NCBI GenBank assembly: GCA_015499995.1
Contig: JADNRV010000137.1
Span: 1 to 64,000 of the forward strand
From: Flammula alnicola
Taxonomy: Eukaryota > Basidiomycota > Agaricomycetes > Agaricales > Strophariaceae
Length of the DNA stretch: 64,000 nt
Direction: 5' to 3'
Below, piece by piece: positions 11,211 to 21,113 of the stretch. The position numbers and the translations under genes were made by a program. The notes beneath the pieces were generated by a model. It saw only the letters and a list, made by a program, of their open reading frames with translations, was not told the origin of the DNA and did not search any database. Position 1 is the first letter of the stretch. The number at the start of each line of letters is the position of its first letter.

Positions 11211-11942
11211 GGTCGAGAGCCAGAACCTGAACCATCTAGCTTCGACGACATCACCACTCGACAAGTAGGGCGCGCTGCGCGTTTCCTGTTTACAATAGGT
11301 CGAGCATGATATATATGGATTATACCCCTACGACACATGAGGCACCGCTCTCCTCCAAGATCAACAGTTGGACATCCCTGTAAATGTATCAATGTTACGA
11401 ATATGGCGATGAAGGCTGAGAGCTAGAAGGGACAACCTACTCGTACCTTACACAAGCTTTATGCCCAATCTAACATGCTAGCGCTTATAAGTAAGCTTTC
11501 TCGCATTAAGTGGATGAGAGTGTAGGTTTGTGTTACCCCTGTTTAGGTACCCTCGAAATCTATAAAATAACAGACCAAAAACTTATATTTATTTCATTCA
11601 GTACTCCAGATCGCTCCCTGGCGTATAGTTGACGCATTAACATCGCTGGTAGTTTCACGCCCAACTACAGAACTGGAGTAAATCCCTCATTTCACCCTTT
11701 AACGAACAATAATGATCGATGGCTTTCCAGGTAATTCATGTCTCCGTGCTACTAGCCTACCGCAACCCTGTCTTCCAGATTTTGCTTTTTGTACAGGTAC
11801 AGGGAAAGCCTCGGCGGATGCACTGAAGAGAAGCCTCGGTAACCGGGGGCGGGCCTGGGTTAACGCCCGGCGCCTCGGGCTTTCGGGCGCGGGCGTTTGA
11901 TAAGATTATGACGAATTATTTTTCACCCTTTGTCGGCGTCTC
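11211..11942. other. Intergenic spacer before the Copia insertion
   Basis: No gene is seen. A GC-rich patch at about 11840-11900 with repeated GGGC/CGGGC motifs resembles the GC-rich repeat at 30531-30691 in style and may be another transposon scrap. The Copia target AATGG ends at 11947. Confidence 0.45.
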
Positions 11943-11947
11943 AATGG

Positions 11948-12270
11948 TGTAGAAATCTAGACCCTAGATAATGTGACAATAAACTCAGTCACCAATACAT
12001 TGACTATATTTAGAAAGATCTGTACCTAGATAATGTGACAATAAACTACGGTACAGTTAATTAAGATATTTAAGGGGAGAAGATAGAAAGTGGCTCACCT
12101 CAGTCACCAATACATTGACTGAGGTGCCGTGTAATTACTGCTACGTATATATACTGTAATGTATGATAAAGACCGTTTGTAACTACTCGCATAAAGAGAA
12201 AGAGAAATAAAGAAAGATACAAAGGGGGAGACGTGACCGTTGGTTCACGGTGCGATCAGAGATCTCAACA
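11948..12270 (-). repeat. 3' LTR of the Copia element
   Basis: The 323-base repeat, plus strand TGTAGAAATC...GATCTCAACA, reads as identical to 17149-17471. It is preceded by the target duplication AATGG. Confidence 0.97.
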
Positions 12271-12281
12271 CTCCTCCTCAC
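12271..12281 (-). other. Polypurine tract of the Copia element
   Basis: On the minus strand GTGAGGAGGAG lies immediately before the 3' LTR. This is where plus-strand DNA synthesis would be primed. Confidence 0.75.
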
Positions 12282-12328
12282 CGTGAACTAGAAGTTCTCC
12301 TCCTCGCATGGAATCTGGAGTGTCATAT

Positions 12329-15300
12329 TTATTGGAGTCCGATGAAAGTACGAAGGCGAAGGAATTGTTGAGGGGGAAGCGCTTTAGTAAAAATGTCGGC
12401 GATGTTGTCTTTTGTATTTATGTAGGCGGTGCGTATTTCTGATGCTTGAACTCGCTCACGGAGGAAGTGGTGGCGGATGTCGAAGTGTTTAGAGCGCCCG
12501 TGTTGTGATGGATCCTCGGAGAGAGTAATAGCGGCGTTATTGTCGCAAAGTAGAGTTGTTGCCGATGGTGGGGAGAGGTCAATTTCGGACAAGAGAGTGC
12601 GTAACCATATCGCCTCCTTGGACGCCTCGAAAGCTGCCGTGTATTCCGCCTCACATGAAGAAGTAGCTACTGTTTTTTGTTTCTTTGCCGTCCATGAAAT
12701 GAGTCCGGAGCCTAGGGAGAACCCGTAGCCTCCGACGCTGCGTCTGGTGTCGAGGCAATTGGCCCAGTCTGAGTCGCTAAAGCCCAACAGATTTATTGGT
12801 GAAGCGCCGCCAAGGCATAGTTTAAGTTCCCGAGTGCCTTTGAGGTAACGTACAACGCGAATGGCAGCATTCCAATGCGCGTAGGTATAACAGTCAAGGA
12901 ATTGCGAAAGTTGTTGGACTGGGTAAGCGATATCCGGGCGAGTGCCGACAGTAAGATAAATGAGGCATCCCACAAGTGAGCGGTAAGGAAGTTTGTCTAG
13001 GCGTTCCTTATCTTCGGGTGTAAAGGAAGATCGGTCCGGTCGTCTGAGCTTGAGACCAGGGTCCATAGGAGTGCTGGCAGGGTGGGCGTCTATTTGGCCA
13101 AAAAGGTTAATTACTTTGTCAATGAGGGCGGTTTGGGATAGATGAACGGTACGGTTTTCTTTGTTGCGCGAGATGGCGATGCCGACACAGAATTTTACTT
13201 CGCCTAGGTCGGAGATCGTCCAGATTGACTTCATTTGCTCCTTGAAGCGTTGGTTCTCTTCGGCGCTGCTGGCAATCGAAAGAAAGTCGTCGACATGTAC
13301 GGCTGCAATGGTTATACCTGTGTCAGTTTTCCTATAGTAGATGCATGATTCGCTAGAAAGGCGAGTAAAACCCCAGGATATCATGGCGTCGTTGAGCGTC
13401 TTGTTCCAGATGCGGCCGCTTTGCTTCATGCCATATAATCCCCTCTGTAGCATCCATACCCACGTCTCTTTACCTTCCTCCTCGAATCCCTGCGGTTGAT
13501 CCATGAATTGAACCTCTTTATCCGGCAGTAGTCCATATAGGAAAGTGGTTTTTACGTCGATCTGTTGGGTGTCCCATCCTAAGGTAGCTGCTATGTGAAG
13601 CAGAATACGCCAAGATTCCATGCGCGCAGTAGGTGAGGTTGTACTAGTGTAGTCCTTGCCATAGATTTGTTCAAAACCTTTAAAGACCAGGCGTACCTTG
13701 TGACGAACTATATTCCCATTTTCGTCGCGTTTGGCTTTAAATACTGGGCGTCCTTTCCGAATTTTGTGGGTCGCCGGTACCGATTCGCGGGGTACAAGTT
13801 TGTAGACGCCCATCTCCTTAAGCGACTTCAATTCTTCGCGATAACCGGCCTCCCACTTTGCAGCGTCGACTGAGGCTTGAGCTTCTTTCCATGTTTTAGG
13901 TTCGTCTTCAAACTGGAGTTCGCGTGGGTCGATATTAGAGTTTTCGGCAATGGCAGCTAGGATTATGTTGATTTGTTCGTCCTGCTGGCCTGTGTTCATG
14001 GCTCGGAATTGGTCGCATAGTTCGTCCATCGCGGCTTGTTCCACCACCTTGGGATCATTGCGTATCTCCTCTTGTCGTATGTCCTCGAGCGTTTTCCGTT
14101 TCTCCGTCCGGGCTGTCTTCTTTCGAGCAGCCGCGTCCTTTGATTCCTGGACGGCTTTCTCAAGGCGCGTCTGAGGAGTTGATCCGGTGTCGTGATCCGC
14201 CGGAATGATCGGTTTAGGGACTCGGGATGATCGACGTGGAAGATCAGGGTCAGCTGGATTGGGTTCCGCTTGATCATGATCGGGGATCGGCGCTTGGAGA
14301 TCCGCTGGGAGGAACTCCTCCTCTTCGGTATCGTCATAGTATATCGGATTGTTGGTAGCGCTCTGTGCAATGTCGTTGATGGTGGATGGTTCGGCATGGG
14401 GAATTGTTGTGGGTTTTCGGTGATAATCGTCTTCATGGCTTTCGATGAAGCGTATGTGGTAGGAACTATAGACTTTCTTTGTAGTTCGGTTGTAGCATCG
14501 GTAGGTTTTCGCGTTTGTGTCGTAGCCGATAAGGACCATTTCCACTGATCGCTCCCATATCTTTGGGTTGTGAACGTTCTGGATGAGTACGAATGCGCGA
14601 CAACCGATTTCGCGTAGGTAGGAAAGGTCGGGTTTCCGTCCGTACCATAATTCGAAGGGGGATTTGTTGTTAAGTGAGCGAGTGATGGTTTTCGCGTGGA
14701 TATGGGATGCCGTAAGGTACAGTTCGTCCCACAGGAATGGAGGTAGCTTTGAGTAGGCGCGCATGGAACGCTGTTTGCCCATAAGCGTTCGATGCATGCG
14801 CTCGACACGGCCAATGTGCGCGGATGTATATGGTGCGGTGAATTCCTGTCGCGTGCCGTGTTCCCTGAGCCATTCTTCCATTTTGTCAGATTTGAGTTCT
14901 CCTCCATCCACGCGATATAGTCCGACTTTCAGGCCAGTTTCGAGTTCGCGTGCCGTTTGCCATGCTTTGAGTTCTTCGAACGCGTCAGATTTCTTTGCCA
15001 GAGGGATGGTCCACGGATAGTTCGTGTAATCATCGACAAGGTTCATAACATATTTATTGCCGGTTCGAGATTCGACAGCTACGGGTCCTGATAAATCTAT
15101 CCATACTATTCCCAATCTCCTCGTTGCTCTATGCCCTTCCCCTTCCTCACGCTTCTTTGGAACGGGAGTCCGTGTCTGTTTACCCAGAACACAGGAGTCA
15201 CATTTTGAAGGCTTCGAAGGAAAGGAGGAGGGCATACCTTTTGCAGAGCCTAAGCGGGCCATATCGTGGACTACTTGGTAGTTGGCATGCGCCAAACGGC

Positions 15301-16984
15301 GGTGCCAGGTCTCCAAGGTCGGCGGAATGGTGACCGAAAAGACATGCTCGGCGGCAGATGAGTCTAGATTGATGGAGTATAGACGAGTAGGTATCATGAA
15401 GGACCCGCGGGCGAGTAGAGCGCCCGTGGATTTGTCGGTGAGCCAACAGGAGCTGTCGTCGAAGTGGGCGATGGCGTTGGAATCATGTGTGATGGAACCG
15501 ACGGATATGAGGCGAACAGTTGCGTTGGGGACATAGAGTACATCTCTCAGGACGAGGGTTTTGCCTTTGGCGATGCGGAGTTTGACGTCTCCGATGGCGA
15601 CGGCATTAATAGACGATCCCCCTACACCCTGAATAGAGCGAGAAGGGATTGGACGCAGAGATATGAAATCCTCGCGGTCTGGGGTTAGATGGGTACTGGC
15701 GCCTGAGTCGACATAGAATGGGTATTTATCTGTTGAGACAGTGGTGCGCGCCTTCTGGTTGAGGGCGGTGAAAGTGAGTTCATTCTCGTCGATGCTTCGC
15801 GTGTAGTCCTTCCAGTCGAGGCTGCAACGAAAAGATCCATCCATGGAGGACCAGTCCCTAAGAGAGAGATCGGTTTCAAGAACCTTCGCCGACATGTATT
15901 TAAAACCGGCGGTTTCGTAGTCGAAGGTATCAGGGTCGATTTCAGTGGGAGTTATAGAAGGTAGCCCAGCGTTGGAGAACAAGAATTTTGGCGCGGGGGT
16001 GATAGGCGCCGGTGCAGGCGCCGGGGTAAATACGGTGTCTGCGCTGACATGCGCAATAAACGCTCGGCCATCCTTGTCTGTGAAGGGGATAGCGATAGGG
16101 GATTTGGTTGAAGCCTCTTTACCTTTTCCGTTCTCCCGATCCTTAAGCCTGGCGGCTTTTGACTCCTCCAAAGTTTTTCCTGCCATTCCTCCACCTTCGC
16201 TAATGCAGTATTTTGCCGAGTGATGCGGCCGATGGCAATTTGTACATGCGTTGCTGTTGCTTTTGGCCTTAGACTGAGCAGCAAGCGCGATCGAGGTGGG
16301 AGGTACCGATGCGGACTTGTTGGCGTCTATAACGCGCTGACGGTCTTCAGCAAATTGAAGGATATCAGCAGGAGTAAAGGGGGATGATACTGTAGCCTGT
16401 TTCATGCGGTCCAGTAGCGCGAATTGGATGTCTTGGAAGTTTTGGAACGCGTTGACGGTTATGATACTTTTGAACAGGTCGATGTTGATATCCCCCATAG
16501 CCCACGCGCGGTCAAGCATCTCAAATAGCTTGGAGACAGTCTTTGGGTACGAGTCCGCGCTGGAGATAACTATCCCAAGCGTTTCTTTGATGAGGTAGAC
16601 CTGCGCAATCGGTCCGTCGCTTTTATGGCGTGTCTCGAGGAGTTTCCAGTATGTTGCCGCGCCAGACTCAAGCGGCGTGATAGCGTTGCGTTCAGTGACA
16701 GAGATGGCACCAAAAATAAAAGCGCAGACGCGCTGATCATTTTCGGTCCAGTTTGCATGAGCGCGCGGTTCAGTGGCAGCGTCCGGTGTAGAGGCGGCAG
16801 CGGTATCCTTTGTATAATTCCAGAGCCCGTTTAATGCGAGGGTGGCATACATAAGATTCCGCCATTCTTTCCAGTTTCCTTTGTCTTTGTCGAGGGGAGC
16901 GCCCGTGAAAGGGGTAGTCGCGATTAGGGGGACGGAGGGACGACTAGCGTCAGTAGATAATATGGTGGTTGGGTTTGGAGCCAT
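12329..16984 (-). CDS. Copia gag-pol polyprotein (1551 aa)
   Basis: One open frame encodes all functions of a Ty1/Copia element, in order. A gag-like region is followed by a zinc knuckle (CTNCHRPHHSAKYC, about residues 247-260). An aspartic protease follows (FYVDSGASTHLT, about 425-436). The integrase has an HHCC zinc-binding part (WHRRLAHANY ... CDSCVLGK) and a DDE core (WIDLSGP, RVDGGE, GRVERMHRTL). The reverse transcriptase includes QIDVKTTFLYG and the catalytic VHVDDFLSI. RNase H carries SSCEAEYTAA and NIADIFTKALP. Protease-integrase-RT-RNase H is the diagnostic Copia order. No frameshift or stop is present, and Gag and Pol are in one frame, as in Drosophila copia. The catalytic YVDD-type box is HVDD here, which keeps the two essential aspartates. 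Confidence 0.97.
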   Translation of the reverse strand: MAPNPTTILSTDASRPSVPLIATTPFTGAPLDKDKGNWKEWRNLMYATLALNGLWNYTKDTAAASTPDAATEPRAHANWTENDQRVCAFIFGAISVTERNAITPLESGAATYWKLLETRHKSDGPIAQVYLIKETLGIVISSADSYPKTVSKLFEMLDRAWAMGDINIDLFKSIITVNAFQNFQDIQFALLDRMKQATVSSPFTPADILQFAEDRQRVIDANKSASVPPTSIALAAQSKAKSNSNACTNCHRPHHSAKYCISEGGGMAGKTLEESKAARLKDRENGKGKEASTKSPIAIPFTDKDGRAFIAHVSADTVFTPAPAPAPITPAPKFLFSNAGLPSITPTEIDPDTFDYETAGFKYMSAKVLETDLSLRDWSSMDGSFRCSLDWKDYTRSIDENELTFTALNQKARTTVSTDKYPFYVDSGASTHLTPDREDFISLRPIPSRSIQGVGGSSINAVAIGDVKLRIAKGKTLVLRDVLYVPNATVRLISVGSITHDSNAIAHFDDSSCWLTDKSTGALLARGSFMIPTRLYSINLDSSAAEHVFSVTIPPTLETWHRRLAHANYQVVHDMARLGSAKGMPSSFPSKPSKCDSCVLGKQTRTPVPKKREEGEGHRATRRLGIVWIDLSGPVAVESRTGNKYVMNLVDDYTNYPWTIPLAKKSDAFEELKAWQTARELETGLKVGLYRVDGGELKSDKMEEWLREHGTRQEFTAPYTSAHIGRVERMHRTLMGKQRSMRAYSKLPPFLWDELYLTASHIHAKTITRSLNNKSPFELWYGRKPDLSYLREIGCRAFVLIQNVHNPKIWERSVEMVLIGYDTNAKTYRCYNRTTKKVYSSYHIRFIESHEDDYHRKPTTIPHAEPSTINDIAQSATNNPIYYDDTEEEEFLPADLQAPIPDHDQAEPNPADPDLPRRSSRVPKPIIPADHDTGSTPQTRLEKAVQESKDAAARKKTARTEKRKTLEDIRQEEIRNDPKVVEQAAMDELCDQFRAMNTGQQDEQINIILAAIAENSNIDPRELQFEDEPKTWKEAQASVDAAKWEAGYREELKSLKEMGVYKLVPRESVPATHKIRKGRPVFKAKRDENGNIVRHKVRLVFKGFEQIYGKDYTSTTSPTARMESWRILLHIAATLGWDTQQIDVKTTFLYGLLPDKEVQFMDQPQGFEEEGKETWVWMLQRGLYGMKQSGRIWNKTLNDAMISWGFTRLSSESCIYYRKTDTGITIAAVHVDDFLSIASSAEENQRFKEQMKSIWTISDLGEVKFCVGIAISRNKENRTVHLSQTALIDKVINLFGQIDAHPASTPMDPGLKLRRPDRSSFTPEDKERLDKLPYRSLVGCLIYLTVGTRPDIAYPVQQLSQFLDCYTYAHWNAAIRVVRYLKGTRELKLCLGGASPINLLGFSDSDWANCLDTRRSVGGYGFSLGSGLISWTAKKQKTVATSSCEAEYTAAFEASKEAIWLRTLLSEIDLSPPSATTLLCDNNAAITLSEDPSQHGRSKHFDIRHHFLRERVQASEIRTAYINTKDNIADIFTKALPPQQFLRLRTFIGLQ

Positions 16985-17137
16985 TAGAGAAAATAGGCGT
17001 TGACAGTGTTTTTAAAAATTCGTGAGGTAGGGGTTGTCAGAGAAAAGACAAAGGACGAGTTTTTTGACAGTATGGGGAGCGAAGTGGACGGCTTCGCGTG
17101 ATAAGATAAGATTGTAGGGTTTGTCGAGATCAATATA

Positions 17138-17148
17138 GGCCCATAACC
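17138..17148 (-). other. Primer-binding site matching an internal part of initiator tRNA-Met
   Basis: On the minus strand GGTTATGGGCC follows the 5' LTR directly. This is near-complementary (one G-U wobble) to the anticodon stem-loop of initiator tRNA-Met (GGCTCATAACC), not to its 3' end. Priming by a half-tRNA of this kind is known for Drosophila copia and yeast Ty5. Confidence 0.6.
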
Positions 17149-17471
17149 TGTAGAAATCTAGACCCTAGATAATGTGACAATAAACTCAGTCACCAATACA
17201 TTGACTATATTTAGAAAGATCTGTACCTAGATAATGTGACAATAAACTACGGTACAGTTAATTAAGATATTTAAGGGGAGAAGATAGAAAGTGGCTCACC
17301 TCAGTCACCAATACATTGACTGAGGTGCCGTGTAATTACTGCTACGTATATATACTGTAATGTATGATAAAGACCGTTTGTAACTACTCGCATAAAGAGA
17401 AAGAGAAATAAAGAAAGATACAAAGGGGGAGACGTGACCGTTGGTTCACGGTGCGATCAGAGATCTCAACA
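17149..17471 (-). repeat. 5' LTR of the Copia element
   Basis: This 323-base copy reads as identical to 11948-12270. It is followed by the target duplication AATGG at 17472-17476. Confidence 0.97.
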
Positions 17472-17476
17472 AATGG

Positions 17477-18343
17477 AACCCCTCCTCAATGTCTTCTATG
17501 GCCCTATGACCACGATGTTCTGTACTGCCATTCTCGAACTCACAACTGCAGTGGAGCTGGTTGGACATTTTTATAACTCGAGTGTGTCAGCAGAAGGTGC
17601 ACAAGGCTAGTTTTTCTTTACGGCCGGAAGTGGGTGTATCAAAATCAAGCCTGCCGAGAAATTTGGGTTCCCCTGCCAAATGAACGTGGTCGCCATCATT
17701 CTTGACTGAATGCACATACCATAACAGATACCTGGGCTAAATTTCTGCTTTTTTTCCTCCTTGTTCCTTGTCCACCTCCGAGGAAAGGTCAGGAAATGAG
17801 GGTTGCTTACCTTTTCCGGATGTTCGCGCCGAAACTCGGAGTTACTGATGAGCCCACACGGCCATCACGGAGTCTCTGTCGGAGCCATGCTTGCTATCAT
17901 TTGGCTATCATTTTCTCAAGTTTGTCAACTGCAACTTCTTCCGCCCCTTACTAGTGATTCGTGGATTGATAACAACATTCTCGAAATATCGTCCATCTAT
18001 ACTTCTTGTAGGTTCAGAGATAGTTTGATCGCGCAATATTGCTGATACATCGTTAACAATGATAGCAGAAGAAGCCATTCTCTAAGTTCGCTCCATGCTG
18101 TCTAGAAGAGCGGATCGCACATAACGGTTCACATGTCTATGGCATCACAACTGAGCTTAGTTTCAAGTATTCTTCGACCATGTTGCCGACTGTCGCTTGT
18201 CTCGGACGAAACACTGCATTGGTAGAATTTATTCTCTACGAAGGATCGCCCTGGATATCCGAGCTGATATGCTGTTTCCCAGAATATCTGCTCAATTGTT
18301 ACTCAGCTAGGCGGGGGGGGTTTTGCGCTCATTTCGTGCCGCG
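17477..18343. other. Intergenic spacer and promoter region of the oxidase gene
   Basis: No supported gene is seen. Open frames at 17803-18045 and 18180-18368 lack recognisable content. The right part is presumably the promoter of the GMC gene. Confidence 0.5.
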
Positions 18344-18349
18344 TATAAA
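18344..18349 (+). promoter_or_regulatory. TATA box of the GMC oxidoreductase gene
   Basis: TATAAA lies 57 bases upstream of the chosen start codon, within the context GCGTATAAAGCC. It supports the start at 18406. Confidence 0.6.
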
Positions 18350-18811
18350 GCCCCAGAAATTTTTATGATGGACTTCAGCGTTCCGCATCTCGAGCTTCAG
18401 GCCCAATGCATCCTTCAAGGCTTTTCTCGTTTGTACTCGCCTCTCTGCTCGTTTCTCCTTCTCTAGGAACTACCATCACCCAACCGTCACAGCTCACGAC
18501 ACATACGTTCGACTACGTGATCATAGGAGGTACGTGTGCTATTGCCGTGGAAGCGCGTCAGTTTGTTTACATCGCCTAGCTGGAACTGGCGGGCTCGTGG
18601 TCGCTAACCGTTTGACGGAGAATCCAAATGTATCCGTCCTCGTGCTTGAGGCCGGTGTGAGGTAAGAAAGGCGCTTCACGCTGGTGCAAGGGTTAATCAA
18701 AGCGTTTTTCGTATTCCTCAGTGACGAAGGAATCGTTGGATTCGAAGCTCCTTTCTTAGCACCGACCATGACTCCAAGTGAGCATTTCCCCATTTTTGTG
18801 AGTCGCATTGA

Positions 18812-18955
<144 letters not shown>

Positions 18956-19640
18956 TGAAAAAAAGCTGGTGATCAATAGTTCGCGCAGATTTCATGTTCC
19001 ATCAATATGGCTCGAATGAAGATTGGAATAGGCTTGAGTCCCTCTCAGGCGACGCCGGATGGTCATGGCCCAACATGAGGCAATACGTCCAAAAGGTAAA
19101 ACATATAACTCATTTCATTCCAATGGATAGTCACTCAACATAGTTCTTCAGCACGAAACGTTTGTCATTCCGCCTGGCCGTAACGTCTCGAATGAGTTTC
19201 TTCCATTTAATCACGGCTTCCACGGCACAACCTCGCTCAGCATTCTCGCAGAAAATCAGACAATAGACGCACGCGTAATTGCGACGACTCAAACTCTCGC
19301 TGAGTTCCCGTATAACCAAGACATGGGTGGTGGTGACCATAGCCTCCTTGGAGTTGGATATCTCGTGTCATCTGGTGCGCGAGGCGTCAGAAGTAGCTCG
19401 TCAGCGAGCTACCTCGCTCAGGCGAACACTCGACCAAACCTTACTGTTCTGATTAATGCCGTGGTCACAAAATTAATTCAAACCGGAACTACAGACCGCT
19501 CCTTGATCCGACACCACCACCACCTCAACTTTTCCCACGCTTTTTTTAGCTGGGGGCAGACGAGTCTCGGTGATCAGTCGGCGTCGAGAGAGTAGACAGA
19601 ACAAAAAACCTTACCAAAGAAGGTAAATAACACCCACACG

Positions 19641-21113
19641 ATGGCGAACTCGAGAGAGTCCACGCCGAACATGAGCGGGCCGTCTGGCACGCTAAGAAGC
19701 CAATCACAGAAGTCAGCGGCAATAGTGCAAAACATGTCAAGGGAAGAACTACTCAAACGAAGCGGCCTTACCACGGCTGTCAAGGACGCAGCAACAGCCA
19801 GGAAGTATCTCGAAGGGAACGGCTACATGCCCAGGGGCGAGCCGGCGACGTTGAAGGTACTGGCGCTACTGGCTCTCCAGCTGGCTGCACTGCCACAGGT
19901 GCCAAAAGCCGCGGTCGATGGAATCCGAGCGATAGCTTTCTTGACGGAGGATTACATGGAGGAGGAAATGGTGTCGAGAATGGTGGGGGCGGTATTGGAG
20001 AGAATAGAGGGGGGAATCAAAGAGCTACCGACGGTGGAAGCTATCGAAGGGGCGGCAGAGGAGTTTAGGCTTGCAGCGAGGGAAGCGGGAGCGGCACTGG
20101 AGGACTTCAAGGAGGAGTGCCAACTCATCACCAGTCAGCTACAAGAGGCAGCCGACGCGGCGATACAGGTGACTACGACGACGGCAATCGCCTTCGCCAA
20201 ATTCATCAAACCGGTGCTGCGACGGAAACAACTACAAAAAACGGCCCACCTTATCGTCGGATTCACATCGCAGACACCGGCCAACCACGCGATCAGAGAG
20301 GAGATGTATATCGAAGGCAAGAAGGTCCTCCCCCGGAAGCTGCTACCGGACGTAGAACGGTGCTTCAAATGTCAGACAGTGGGCGCCAACCATCGCGCGT
20401 CCACATGCAAGGCAGCCAACGACATCTGCGGGCGCTGCGGCGACAAGCACAGGAGCGCAGAATGCGAAGTGGTGGACACGGCCCTCTTCTTCTGCGCAAA
20501 CTGCAAGGTACAGGGACATGGCGCAGCGAACAGGAAGTGCCCGATTTACGCAGCAGCTACAAAGAGACTGCACGACACGATACCAGAGGCCGGGTACAAG
20601 TACTTCCCTACAGAGGATCCAGCAACATGGGAGCCGGCGACACCGATAGCCGATATCTACACAAACAACCAGGATGCGACGTGGCAGACGGCCAACGGAG
20701 AGTTTGGAGGAGGATGGACACAGGTACGACAAGGCAGAAATGGACGAGGCAAGGGACGGTTAGCAGGTGGGAAAGCAGGGGAAGGGGGTGGAGCCAGAGT
20801 ACAACTGGGCGTTGGGAGGACGGGCGGACAAAGGAAAGGCGGCGAGACAGGTGGAGGAAGGGCAGCGCGGGGATGGGGTGGTAAGAACACGACTGGAGGT
20901 CAGCAGAGTACACTGCCAGATCGATGGAGAGCAGATGCGGGTGGAGATGGCGGAGTAGGACAGTGGGAAGGACAGTGGGGAGTGGGCGGAGTCGGAGAGG
21001 GCGGAGAGGATGCATGGGGTGACCAAGGCTTCCCAACAGGAGCGAACAGGGAGGAGCTGACCTCGCAGCACAACCCAACGACAACGTCGGAGACGACGCG
21101 GAATGATGCCTGA
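19641..21113 (+). CDS. LINE ORF1, Gag-like nucleic-acid-binding protein (490 aa)
   Basis: The N-terminal two thirds are helical and Ala/Glu-rich. Three zinc-knuckle-like clusters follow: CFKCQTVGANHRASTC, CGRCGDKHRSAEC and CANCKVQGHGAANRKC, at about residues 238-300. The C-terminal 130 residues are Gly/Arg-rich, typical of RNA binding. ORF1 proteins coat LINE RNA to form the ribonucleoprotein. The frame is intact. Its last codons overlap the start of ORF2 (ATGATG at 21103-21108, TGA at 21111-21113). Confidence 0.9.
   Translation: MANSRESTPNMSGPSGTLRSQSQKSAAIVQNMSREELLKRSGLTTAVKDAATARKYLEGNGYMPRGEPATLKVLALLALQLAALPQVPKAAVDGIRAIAFLTEDYMEEEMVSRMVGAVLERIEGGIKELPTVEAIEGAAEEFRLAAREAGAALEDFKEECQLITSQLQEAADAAIQVTTTTAIAFAKFIKPVLRRKQLQKTAHLIVGFTSQTPANHAIREEMYIEGKKVLPRKLLPDVERCFKCQTVGANHRASTCKAANDICGRCGDKHRSAECEVVDTALFFCANCKVQGHGAANRKCPIYAAATKRLHDTIPEAGYKYFPTEDPATWEPATPIADIYTNNQDATWQTANGEFGGGWTQVRQGRNGRGKGRLAGGKAGEGGGARVQLGVGRTGGQRKGGETGGGRAARGWGGKNTTGGQQSTLPDRWRADAGGDGGVGQWEGQWGVGGVGEGGEDAWGDQGFPTGANREELTSQHNPTTTSETTRNDA

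Larger units (their letters stand above)
11948..17471 (-). mobile_element. Complete Ty1/Copia LTR retrotransposon, apparently very young
   Basis: The 5524-bp element has two 323-bp LTRs (11948-12270 and 17149-17471). The LTRs read as identical by eye and have TG...CA ends. AATGG is duplicated at 11943-11947 and 17472-17476. Reading on the minus strand, the order is 5' LTR, primer-binding site, one uninterrupted gag-pol frame, purine-rich tract, 3' LTR. The TATATATA in the LTR (near 12150 and 17350) could be the promoter. Each LTR also holds an internal copy of GATAATGTGACAATAAACT and an inverted CCTCAGTCA...TGACTGAGG. Identical LTRs, a clean target duplication and an intact frame indicate recent insertion and possible autonomy. 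Confidence 0.97.

Noticed and set aside
13996..14907. 303-codon open frame on the minus strand inside the Copia polyprotein
   Set aside because: It overlaps the integrase/RT coding region in another frame; basic low-complexity composition marks it as a shadow frame.
20117..20884. 255-codon plus-strand frame overlapping LINE ORF1
   Set aside because: Arg/Gly/Gln-rich shadow of ORF1, whose own frame carries the zinc knuckles.
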